Assembly (NCBI GenBank): GCA_963728845.1 | Contig: CAVSLS010000017.1 | Location: 124,001 to 188,000, forward strand | Direction: 5' to 3' | Source of the DNA: Bog-473 sp963728845 | Lineage (GTDB): Bacteria > Actinomycetota > Acidimicrobiia > Acidimicrobiales > RAAP-2 | DNA: 64,000 nucleotides | In this document: in pieces, positions 57,072 to 64,000 of the stretch | How the letters are laid out: the number at the start of each line of letters is the position of its first letter | How positions within the stretch are numbered: the first letter of the stretch is position 1 | Position numbers and translations under genes: made by a program | Notes under the pieces: generated by a model | Told to the model about the DNA's origin: nothing | Seen by the model: the letters and a program-made list of their open reading frames with translations, nothing else | Databases searched by the model: none

Positions 57072-57839
57072 GTCGAGCGCTGCGGTGTTGCTCGCGGATC
57101 TCGCGCCTGATGTCCCTCCCGAGCGCGGCGAGGTCGATCGGGTTCGCCCCGGGACCAGATCGGGCGTCGATTTCGTCCGCCATGGTGCGCATGCCCTCGG
57201 AGACGGCGCGGGCCGCCCGCCGGCCGGACTGGCTGGAGCGACTGACCACGTCGATACTCCCCATGACCGCGAACCCGCGGATGACGATCCGAGGGGAGCC
57301 CCGGACGATCGGCACGTCGCGCAGCCGGAGGCTGCGGCCGCCCATGAACGAGAAGCCGCGCAGCTCGACGTCGAAGCCCTCGGGCACGATGACCTTGATC
57401 CCGCCCCAGAAGGCCACGGCCGTGATCTCGACCTCGGGCCCGTCTATCTCGGCACGCCGCAGGTCCAGGTCGCAGCCGCCCATCACGGCCACCGCGCTCG
57501 TCTTGCCGCTGATGCGCCAGCGACCCTTCGTGCTGTGGCCGCTCATGACGGCAACATGCCAGCGCCGGCCCGTGCGGGCAGCCGCGCTCGGCTCAGGCAG
57601 CCCGGCCCGGGCCTCGGGGAGGTCGGCCATGACTGCGTCGAGGTCGCCTCGGGTGCGTGGAGCTGGAGCGCCCGTCCCATCCGCTCGGAGAACTCGTCGA
57701 GGGTCAACCGGCCGTCCACGACGTGCTCTCGCAGCACGGTGACCGTGCGGTCCCGGTCCGCGTCCGACACCCGCTCGCCGAACCCTCGCGCGTCCCCGGC
57801 GGCTGGACGCCGGTCCTCGGGCACGGGCAGGTCCGCCAT
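57037..57839 (-). CDS. DUF1707 protein with LiaF-like C-terminal domain
   Basis: About 268 residues. The N-terminal DUF1707 module is VSDADRDRTVTVLREHVVDGRLTLDEFSERMGRAL, followed, after a frame shift near 57655, by a beta-solenoid cell-wall-stress domain (TSAVAVMGGCDLDLRRAEI, VEITAVAFWGGIKVIVPEG and FDVELRGFSFMGG). It has no membrane helix. Such proteins are common in actinobacteria; some relatives act with two-component systems of the envelope stress response. It is followed by the two cyclase genes. Confidence 0.8.
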
Positions 57840-57928
57840 GGGGACCAGTCTGCCTGCTCCGTCCGAGCGAAGGACGACCTTGCGGCTCCGGGGCGCAGCG
57901 GCTCATGGCCGGCGCCGCGCCGGGCCGG

Positions 57929-59050
57929 TCAGTCCAGGAGGTCGTCGAGGGGCGAGTACGCCATGCCGTGGGCCTCGGCCACCGGCCGGTACACGACCCG
58001 ACCCTCCGCCACGTTGACTCCCTCGGCCAGAGCGGGGCTGGCGCGGACGGCGCCCTTCCACCCCTGGTTGGCGATGCTGAGCGTGTAGGGGAGGGTGGCG
58101 TTGGCCAACGCGTGGGTCGAGGTGTGCGGGACGGCGCCGGGCATGTTGGCCACGCAGTAGAAGATCGACCCGTGCACCTCGAAGGTGGGGTGCGAGTGCG
58201 TCGTCGGGCGGGTCGACTCGAAACAGCCACCCTGGTCCACCGAGATGTCGACGAGCACCGACCCCGGCCGCATCTGCTCGACCAGCGCGTCGGATACCAG
58301 GCGCGGCGCCCGGGCGCCCACGACCAGGACGGCTCCGATCACGATGTCGGCCTCGAGGCAGACCTCCTCGATGGCGTGCTCCGACGAGGCGACCGTCTCG
58401 AGCGCACCCCGGAAGTGGTGATCCACCTCCCGCAGCCTGTCGAGGTTGCGATCGAGGATGAACACCTCGGAGTGCATGCCGACGGCCATGGTGGCCGCCG
58501 CCATCCCCGCCACCCCGGCCCCGAGGATCACGACGCGGGCCGAGCGGACGCCGGGGACGCCGCACACCAGCACGCCCCTGCCCCCGCCGGGCCGCATGAG
58601 GTGATGGGCGCCCATCAGCGGGGACATCCTCCCCGCCACTTCGCTCATCGGCGCCAGCAGGGGGAGGGTGTTGTCCTCGAGGCGCACCGTCTCGTAGGCG
58701 ATGGCCACGTTGCCGGCGGCAACGAGCGCGTCGGTGCACTGGCGTGATGCGGCGAGATGCAGGTAGGTGAAGAGCGTCTGGCCGGGTCGGCGCCCCAGGA
58801 GCGGGTACTCCTCTGCCACCGGCTCCTTCACCTTGCACACGAGGTCGGCCGCAGCCCACACCTCCTCCGCGGAGTCGACGACCTTCGCCCCGGTCCGGAC
58901 GAAGTCGGCGTCGGGCATGGACGAGCCGTCACCGGCCCCCTTCTCCACGTAGACCGTGTGGCCGGCCGAGGTCAGCTCGCGCACGCCCGCCGGCGTCAGC
59001 GCGACCCGGTACTCGTCTGCCTTCACCTCGCTGGGGACCCCGATGATCAT
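57929..59050 (-). CDS. ald: Alanine dehydrogenase
   Basis: Interconverts alanine and pyruvate with NAD. 373 intact residues. The N-terminus MIIGVPSEVKADEYRVALTPAGV, substrate Lys in DLVCKVKEP, His in FTYLHLAAS, the NAD-binding VVILGAGVAGMAAA and the C-terminal YTLSIANQGW are diagnostic. It follows the aminobutyraldehyde dehydrogenase by 3 bp. With an aminotransferase that probably uses pyruvate as acceptor across the divergent promoter, Ald would recycle the alanine formed back to pyruvate and release ammonia. Confidence 0.94.
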   Translation of the reverse strand: MIIGVPSEVKADEYRVALTPAGVRELTSAGHTVYVEKGAGDGSSMPDADFVRTGAKVVDSAEEVWAAADLVCKVKEPVAEEYPLLGRRPGQTLFTYLHLAASRQCTDALVAAGNVAIAYETVRLEDNTLPLLAPMSEVAGRMSPLMGAHHLMRPGGGRGVLVCGVPGVRSARVVILGAGVAGMAAATMAVGMHSEVFILDRNLDRLREVDHHFRGALETVASSEHAIEEVCLEADIVIGAVLVVGARAPRLVSDALVEQMRPGSVLVDISVDQGGCFESTRPTTHSHPTFEVHGSIFYCVANMPGAVPHTSTHALANATLPYTLSIANQGWKGAVRASPALAEGVNVAEGRVVYRPVAEAHGMAYSPLDDLLD

Positions 59051-59053
59051 GGG

Positions 59054-60482
59054 CTACTCCTCGATGTTGCTCATGACGTGCTTGATCCGCGTGTAGTCCT
59101 CGAACCCGTAAACCGAGAGATCCTTGCCGTAGCCGGAACGCTTGAATCCGCCGTGCGGCATCTCGGCCACCAGCGGGATGTGCGTGTTGATCCACACGCA
59201 ACCGAAATCGAGATCGCGGGCCATGCGCATGGCCCGGCCGTGATCACGGGTCCACACCGAGGACGCAAGCCCGTACTGGACACCGTTGGCCCACTGGAGT
59301 GCCTCCGCCTCGTCGCTGAACTCCTGCACGGTGATGACCGGCCCGAACACCTCGGATTGCACCATCTCGTCGTCCTGACGCAGCCCGGTGACGACGGTCG
59401 GCGCGAAGCAGAAACCGCGCTCGCCCACCTGGGCCCCTCCGGTCACGACCGACGCGTGGGCCGGGGTGCGCTCCACGAAGCCGCGCACCCGCTCGAGCTG
59501 CGAGGCGTTGTTGAGCGGCCCGTAGTCGGCCTCCTCGTTGTCGGTGCCGCCGACCGTCGTCCCCTCGGCCTGCTCGAACCAACGCGGCCAACAGGGCTTC
59601 GTGGACCCGGGGCCCCGCCAGGACCCGCGTGGCCGCCGTGCAGTCCTGGCCCGCGTTGAAGTAGCCGGCACCCGCGATCCCTTCGGCGGCCGCGGCCGGG
59701 TCGGCATCGTCGAAGACGATGACGGGCGCCTTGCCGCCGAGCTCGAGGTGGACGCGTTTGAGGGTGGGTGCCGCCGACGCCGCGACCTCCATGCCGGCCC
59801 GGACCGATCCGGTCACCGACACCATGGCCGGCGTGTCGTGCACCACGAGAGCGCGCCCGGTGTCGCGGTCGCCGCAGACCACGTTGAAGACGCCCGGCGG
59901 CAGGTGCTCGGCCATGATCTCGGCCATGAGCAGCGCCGTGACCGGCGTCGTGTCCGACGGCTTCAGCACCATCGTGTTCCCCGCCGCCAGGGCGGGGGCG
60001 AACTTCCACACCGCCATCATCATCGGGTAGTTCCATGGCGTCACCGCACCGCACACGCCGAGCGGCTCCCGGCGGACGAACGACGTGTGGCCGGCCATGT
60101 ACTCGGCGGCGGCCAGGCCCTCGAGGTGCCGCGCCGCCCCCGCAAAGAAGCGGATCTGGTCGACCATCGGCGGGATCTCCTCGTCCATGGTCAGCTGGTA
60201 GGGCTTCCCCGTGTTCTCGCACTCGGCCCGTACGAGCTCGTCAGCCCTGGCCTCGAGTGCGTCGGCGATGCGGATCAGCGCCAGGCTGCGCTCCGAGGGC
60301 GTCGTGCGGCGCCACGAGGCGAACGCGTCGGCGGCGACGCCCAGTGCGTGATCCACGTCGGCCGGCCCCGAGACCGGCGCCTCGGCAAACGGCTGGCCGG
60401 TGCTGGGATCGATCAGGGGGGCCGCGGGCCCGTCCTCGGCTTCTCGATAGGCCCCGCCGACGAAATTCTGCAACTTGCGCAT
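59054..60482 (-). CDS. Gamma-aminobutyraldehyde dehydrogenase-like aldehyde dehydrogenase
   Basis: About 476 residues. Marks include the N-terminal LQNFVGGAYREAEDG, AVTPWNYPMMMAVWKFAPAL, the Glu in HLELGGKAPVIVFDDAD and Cys in YFNAGQDCTAATRVLAG; the variant GQDCTAA is characteristic of the betaine/aminobutyraldehyde group. One indel near 59585 interrupts it at the position of AALVRAGRG. Upstream of the start is an Lrp-like dyad. The operon with ald and the divergent transaminase points to oxidation of 4-aminobutanal to GABA. Confidence 0.87.
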
Positions 60483-60506
60483 GCCGCTCCCTTCACCACG
60501 TGGCAC

Positions 60507-60542
60507 GTTGAATACAGGATCACAGATGATCCCACTTTCAAC
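60507..60542. promoter_or_regulatory. Nested 36-bp dyad, Lrp/AsnC operator candidate
   Basis: GTTGAA-N4-GGATCA-N4-TGATCC-N4-TTCAAC is symmetric about 60524.5: inner arms 60517-60522/60527-60532 and outer arms 60507-60512/60537-60542. On the minus strand TTGAAA and TGTATT, 19 bp apart, form a possible promoter of the dehydrogenase operon that this dyad covers. The divergent gene is an Lrp-family regulator. Confidence 0.6.
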
Positions 60543-60667
60543 AAGCGTTTCCGCAATATATGGACCAGGATATGACTAATTCTGCTTGACTGAGGCGGGT
60601 AAGATGACACAATTCTGCATATCGGGGTTCTCCCCCTGGATGCTGACGAGGCGAAGCGAGGTGTGAG

Positions 60668-61177
60668 ATGCCCGACACCGACGATGCGGTGGACGCGGGT
60701 CTCCGGAACGACGCAGGACAGGCCCCGGGCAACCTCCTCGACGCGCCCAACCGGGCCATCATCGAGGCGCTGCAACGCGACGGTCGCCAGCCCTACGGGG
60801 CGATCGCCGAAGCAGTCGGGTTGTCCGAGGCAGCCGTGCGCCGCCGCGTCCAGCGCCTGCGCGAGTCGGGGATCATGCAGATCGTGGCGGTCACCGACCC
60901 GCTGCAGCTCGGCTTCACCCGCCAGGCCATGATCGGCATCTCGGTGGAAGGAGACGTGCGGCACGTCGCCGAGAAGCTCTCCGCGATGCACGAGGTCGAC
61001 TACGTGGTGATGTGCGCCGGCCGGTTCGACGTCCTGGCGGAGATCGTCTGCGAGGACGACGAGCGGCTGCTGCACGTCCTCAACGACTCGGTGCGATCGA
61101 TCCCCGGCGTGCGCGCCACCGAGACCTTCTTGTACCTGAAACTGGCCAAGCAGACCTACACGTGGGGCACGCGGTGA
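60668..61177 (+). CDS. Lrp/AsnC-family transcriptional regulator
   Basis: 169 residues. The helix-turn-helix is LLDAPNRAIIEALQRDGRQPYGAIAEAVGLSEAAVRRRVQRL (key part GLSEAAVRRRVQRL), then the RAM effector domain (VDYVVMCAGRFDVLAEIVCEDDERLL, VRSIPGVRATETFLYLKL). GAGG lies just above the ATG. It heads the run Lrp, aminotransferase, FAD oxidase and is divergent from the aldehyde dehydrogenase/ald operon, so it is the likely regulator of both directions, with an amine or amino acid as effector. Confidence 0.9.
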   Translation: MPDTDDAVDAGLRNDAGQAPGNLLDAPNRAIIEALQRDGRQPYGAIAEAVGLSEAAVRRRVQRLRESGIMQIVAVTDPLQLGFTRQAMIGISVEGDVRHVAEKLSAMHEVDYVVMCAGRFDVLAEIVCEDDERLLHVLNDSVRSIPGVRATETFLYLKLAKQTYTWGTR

Positions 61178-61205
61178 GCGGCCCCGTCCCCCGAGCGGAG
61201 GAACG

Positions 61206-62656
61206 ATGAGCACCACCAATCCCGAGAACTCCCACCTGAGCAATCAGGCGCGGCGCCATCTGTGGATGCACTTCAGCCGGATGGGATCCTACGAGGACCA
61301 CGAGGTGCCGGTGATCGTGCGCGGCGAGGGCGCCTACGTGTGGGACCAGCACGGGAAGCGCTACCTCGACGGCCTGGCCGGACTGTTCACGTCGCAGATC
61401 GGCCACGGCCGCACCGAGCTCGCGGAGGCGGGCGCCAAGCAGGCCGAGACGCTCGCCTACTTCCCGCTCTGGACCTACGCGCACCCCCGGGCCATCGAGC
61501 TCGCCGAGCGGCTGGCGAATTACGCCGCCGGGCGACCTCAACCGCGTGTTCTTCACGACGGGTGGCTCCGAGGCGGTCGAGTCCGCCTGGAAGCTCGCCC
61601 GGCAGTACTTCCGCCTCGTGGGGCAGCCGCAGCGCACCAAGGTCATCAGCCGCTACATCGCGTACCACGGCACGACCATGGGCGCGCTCTCGATCACGGG
61701 CATCCCGGACCTGCGTATCCCGTTCGAGCCACTGGTGCCCGGCGCGATCAAGGTGCCGAACACGAACTTCTACCGCTCGAACACGACGTTCACATTGGGA
61801 AGGACCCGCGGTTCCGACCAGCAGGGGCTGGCACCGGGTACCAACACCGAGCTCTTCCACGACGACGAGGTCGCGTTCGGCCGTTGGGCGGCCGACGAAA
61901 TTGAGCGAGCCATCCTCCAGGAGGGGCCGGAGAGCGTCGCGGCGGTGTACCTGGAGCCGGTGCAGAACGCCGGCGGGTGCTTCCCGCCGCCGCCCGGGTA
62001 CTTCCAGCGCGTGCGCGAGATCTGCGACCGCCACGGGGTGCTGCTCGTCTCCGACGAAGTCATCTGTGCCTTCGGGCGCCTCGGCTACTGGTTCGGTGCG
62101 CTGCGCTACGAGTACCAGCCCGACATCATCACGGTGGCCAAGGGGCTCACCTCGGGCTACGCGCCCCTCGGCGCGATGATCGCCTCGGACCGCCTCATGG
62201 AGCCTTTCCTTGGACCCGGTGCGTCATTCCTGCACGGTTTCACCTTCGCCGGCCACCCGGTGAGCTGCGCCGTGGCCATGGCCAACCTCGACATCTTGGA
62301 GGGCGAGCAGATCCTGCAGCACGTGCAGGCGACCGAGGCGGCTTTCCGCAGCCGCGCTCGAGGGGCTCTACGACTTGCCCATCGTCGGCGACGTGCGCGG
62401 CGCCGGCTACTTCTGGGGCATTGAGCTGGTGAAGGACAAGGAGACGCGTCTCTCCTTCAACGACGAGGAGTCCGAGCGACTCCTGCGCGGCTACCTCTCG
62501 GGCGCGCTCTTCGAGGCAGGACTGATCTGCCGGGCCGACGACCGGGGGGACCCGGTGGTTCAGCTGTCCCCGCCGCTGATCTGCGGGCAGGAGGAGATCG
62601 ACTTCATGGCGTCCACGCTGCGCGAGGTGCTCTCCGAGGCGTGGCGCCGGGTGTAG
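61206..62656 (+). CDS. Class III omega-aminotransferase (putrescine/polyamine type)
   Basis: About 484 residues, PLP-dependent. Marks are RLWMHFSRMGSY-like N-terminus (HLWMHFSRMG), VFFTTGGSEAVESAWKLARQY, SRYIAYHGTTMGALS, VLLVSDEVICAFGRLG and the PLP lysine in ITVAKGLTSGYAPLGA. Two indels, near 61535 (before RVFFTTGG) and near 62356 (before LEGLYDLPIVG). Between VPNTNFYR and AFGRWAADEIE there is an insertion of about 20 residues (including TLGRTRGSDQQ) not usual in relatives. The group transfers the amino group of putrescine, spermidine or beta-alanine, typically to pyruvate. With Lrp in front and an FAD oxidase behind, polyamine catabolism is the best assignment. Confidence 0.86.
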
Positions 62657-64000
62657 CGCCGGAGGCCGTCTCGGGCTACCAGCGTCTCTCCCTGTGGTGG
62701 GAGGCCGTACCGGTCCCGCTGCCGCCGCGCCCGGCCCTGACCCAGGACCTCCAGGTCGACGTGTGCATCGTCGGCGGCGGCTTCACTGGCCTGTGGACGG
62801 CGCATTCGCTCGCCCGGGCCGACCCCGCGCTGCGAGTCGCCGTCGTCGAACGCGAGGTGGCCGGCTTCGGCGCCTCGGGCCGCAACGGTGGCTGGTGCTC
62901 CGCGCTGTTCGCCACGTCTGACGCCGCGTTGGCCCGCCTCCACGGTGCCGACGCCATGCACGCAATGCGGCGGGCTCTGCAGCAGACCGTGGACGTGGTC
63001 GGCGCCAGCGCAGCGGCCGAGGGCATCGACTGCCACTTCGCCAAGGGTGGGTCCGTGGACCTCGTGCGCAGCGAGGCACAGCGGGTACGGGCCCTGGCCG
63101 CGGTCGACCAGGCGCGGGCGCTCGGTATCGGTGAGGACGACCTGCGCTGGCTGGGGTCCGAGGAGACGCGGCAGCTGGTCGGGGCGGCCGGGGCGCTCGG
63201 CGCGACCTTCACGCCGCATTGCGCGGCGCTGCAGCCGGCCCTCCTGGCCCGGGGTCTGGCGGACGCGGTCGAGCGACGTGGCGTCCACGTCTACGAGCAC
63301 ACGGAGGTCCTCGACATCCGGCCGGGCTCGCCGGCAGCGGGCCCGGCCGTCGTGACCGCCGGTGGCACCGTGCAGGCGGACGTCGTCGTCCGCGCCACAG
63401 AAGCCTGGACCCCGACGCTGCCCGGCTTCCACCGCGACATCGTCCCGGTGTACTCCCTCATGGTGGCCACCGAGCCCCTCGGCGAGGACTTCTGGGCGTC
63501 GGCCGGCCTGGAGGGCCGCGCCACCTTCGCCGACCACCGCCACATGATCATCTACGGGCAGCGCACGATCGACGGTCGCATCGCGTTCGGCGGGCGGGGG
63601 GCGCCCTACCACTACGGGTCGACGCGTGCGGCCCACCTTCGACACCGAGCCCAGGGTCCACGCGCTCCTGCGGCGGACGCTGACCGAACTGTTCCCCGCC
63701 CTCGAGGAGGCCCGTTCACGCACGCCTGGGGTGGCCCGCTCGGGATCTCGCGCGACTGGCACTCCTCGGTCGGATTCGACCGCAGCACGGGCCTGGCCTG
63801 GGCGGGGGGATACGTGGGCGACGGGGTTGCCACCACCAACCTGGCGGGGCGGACGCTGGCGGACCTCATCACCGGCGCCGACACTGCGCTGACGGGTCTC
63901 CCCTGGGTGGGCCACCGGTCACCGCGCTGGGAGCCCGAGCCCCTGCGTTGGCTGGGCGTCAACGCCGGGCTGTGGACCATGAAGCTGGCAGACCGCAGCG
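62641..64000 (+). CDS. FAD-dependent amine/amino-acid oxidoreductase (PuuB-like, 3' end beyond window)
   Basis: At least 450 residues, running off the window. The N-terminus SLWWEAVPVPLPPRPAL precedes the dinucleotide motif VDVCIVGGGFTGLWTAHSLA, FGASGRNGGWCSALF and later VYSLMVATEPLG and AWGGPLGISRDWHSSVGFD, all typical of the DadA/PuuB group. Indels near 63618 (before VRPTFDTEP) and near 63713 (before FTHAWGGP). GTG 62641 overlaps the aminotransferase end by 16 bp. Relatives oxidise gamma-glutamylputrescine or other amines to the aldehyde, which would supply the aldehyde dehydrogenase across the promoter. Exact substrate unproven. Confidence 0.84.
   Translation, partial: MAPGVAPEAVSGYQRLSLWWEAVPVPLPPRPALTQDLQVDVCIVGGGFTGLWTAHSLARADPALRVAVVEREVAGFGASGRNGGWCSALFATSDAALARLHGADAMHAMRRALQQTVDVVGASAAAEGIDCHFAKGGSVDLVRSEAQRVRALAAVDQARALGIGEDDLRWLGSEETRQLVGAAGALGATFTPHCAALQPALLARGLADAVERRGVHVYEHTEVLDIRPGSPAAGPAVVTAGGTVQADVVVRATEAWTPTLPGFHRDIVPVYSLMVATEPLGEDFWASAGLEGRATFADHRHMIIYGQRTIDGRIAFGGRGAPYHYGSTRAAHLRHRAQGPRAPAADADRTVPRPRGGPFTHAWGGPLGISRDWHSSVGFDRSTGLAWAGGYVGDGVATTNLAGRTLADLITGADTALTGLPWVGHRSPRWEPEPLRWLGVNAGLWTMKLADRS

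Noticed and set aside
1..64000. tRNA, rRNA, CRISPR arrays, insertion sequences or phage genes
   Set aside because: The intergenic gaps are short. No tRNA T-loop/acceptor pattern, repeat array, transposase or integrase sequence was found by reading both strands.

Overview
The window is GC-rich, tightly packed DNA from an actinobacterium. The supporting content is a PASTA-domain Ser/Thr kinase, the order cysteine desulfurase - mnmA - ligA - gatCAB (also seen in mycobacteria), DUF3052 and DUF1707 proteins, two F420-type luciferase-like oxidoreductases, a long isoleucyl-tRNA synthetase, many GTG starts, NTGA start/stop overlaps and several probably leaderless promoters. An uncultured lineage such as Acidimicrobiia is possible, but that is inference; no rRNA or tRNA gene is present to test it.

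Layout. 0-2.7 kb: an MMPL transporter cut by the window edge, divergent from a TetR regulator with a 13-bp palindrome between them. 2.7-6.7 kb: an esterase-gatC-gatA-gatB operon. 6.8-9.4 kb: an SCP2 protein, a 14-helix MFS exporter and a small Cys-rich protein. 9.4-15.8 kb: PASTA kinase, ligA, mnmA, cysteine desulfurase. 15.8-22.6 kb: succinate-semialdehyde dehydrogenase, an acyl-CoA ligase, a sirtuin, and a PuuD-like amidotransferase/SDR operon divergent from a glutamine-synthetase-like ligase. 22.7-30.3 kb: methyltransferase, FGGY kinase, a YceI/MarR pair with a clear operator, ileS and a GNAT acetyltransferase. 30.3-35.3 kb: secreted hydrolase, HAD hydrolase, glutathione peroxidase, quinone reductase, HAD hydrolase. 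35.3-38.1 kb: a lower-GC segment with a secreted beta-helix protein and a flavin reductase, bounded by similar 23-bp sequences. 38.1-45.3 kb: an SRPBCC-SRPBCC-ArsR operon with two operator palindromes, then thiolase/DUF35/SnoaL/LLM genes opposite a hydroxyacid oxidase and an acyl-CoA ligase. 45.3-50.6 kb: HAD, signal peptidase I, DUF3052, methyltransferase, LLM oxidoreductase, YcaQ-like protein, cupin. 50.6-57.8 kb: an acyl-CoA dehydrogenase/CoA-transferase/MaoC operon downstream of two class III nucleotide cyclases and a DUF1707 protein. 57.9-64 kb: alanine dehydrogenase and aminobutyraldehyde dehydrogenase divergent from an Lrp regulator, a class III aminotransferase and an FAD amine oxidase.

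Two themes connect the genes. The first is polyamine/GABA catabolism: a transaminase, an aldehyde dehydrogenase and alanine dehydrogenase at 58-64 kb, with PuuA/PuuD-like genes and a succinate-semialdehyde dehydrogenase at 16-22 kb. The second is CoA-ester degradation resembling steroid or branched side-chain breakdown: two acyl-CoA dehydrogenases, two MaoC proteins, a CoA-transferase, a thiolase with its DUF35 partner, and two acyl-CoA ligases.

Caution on sequence quality: about 45 single-base indels interrupt otherwise conserved genes, including essential ones (gatA, gatB, ligA, lepB). They look like sequencing or assembly errors rather than biology. Coordinates for such genes span the whole reconstructed gene, and the approximate shift points are given in each entry.
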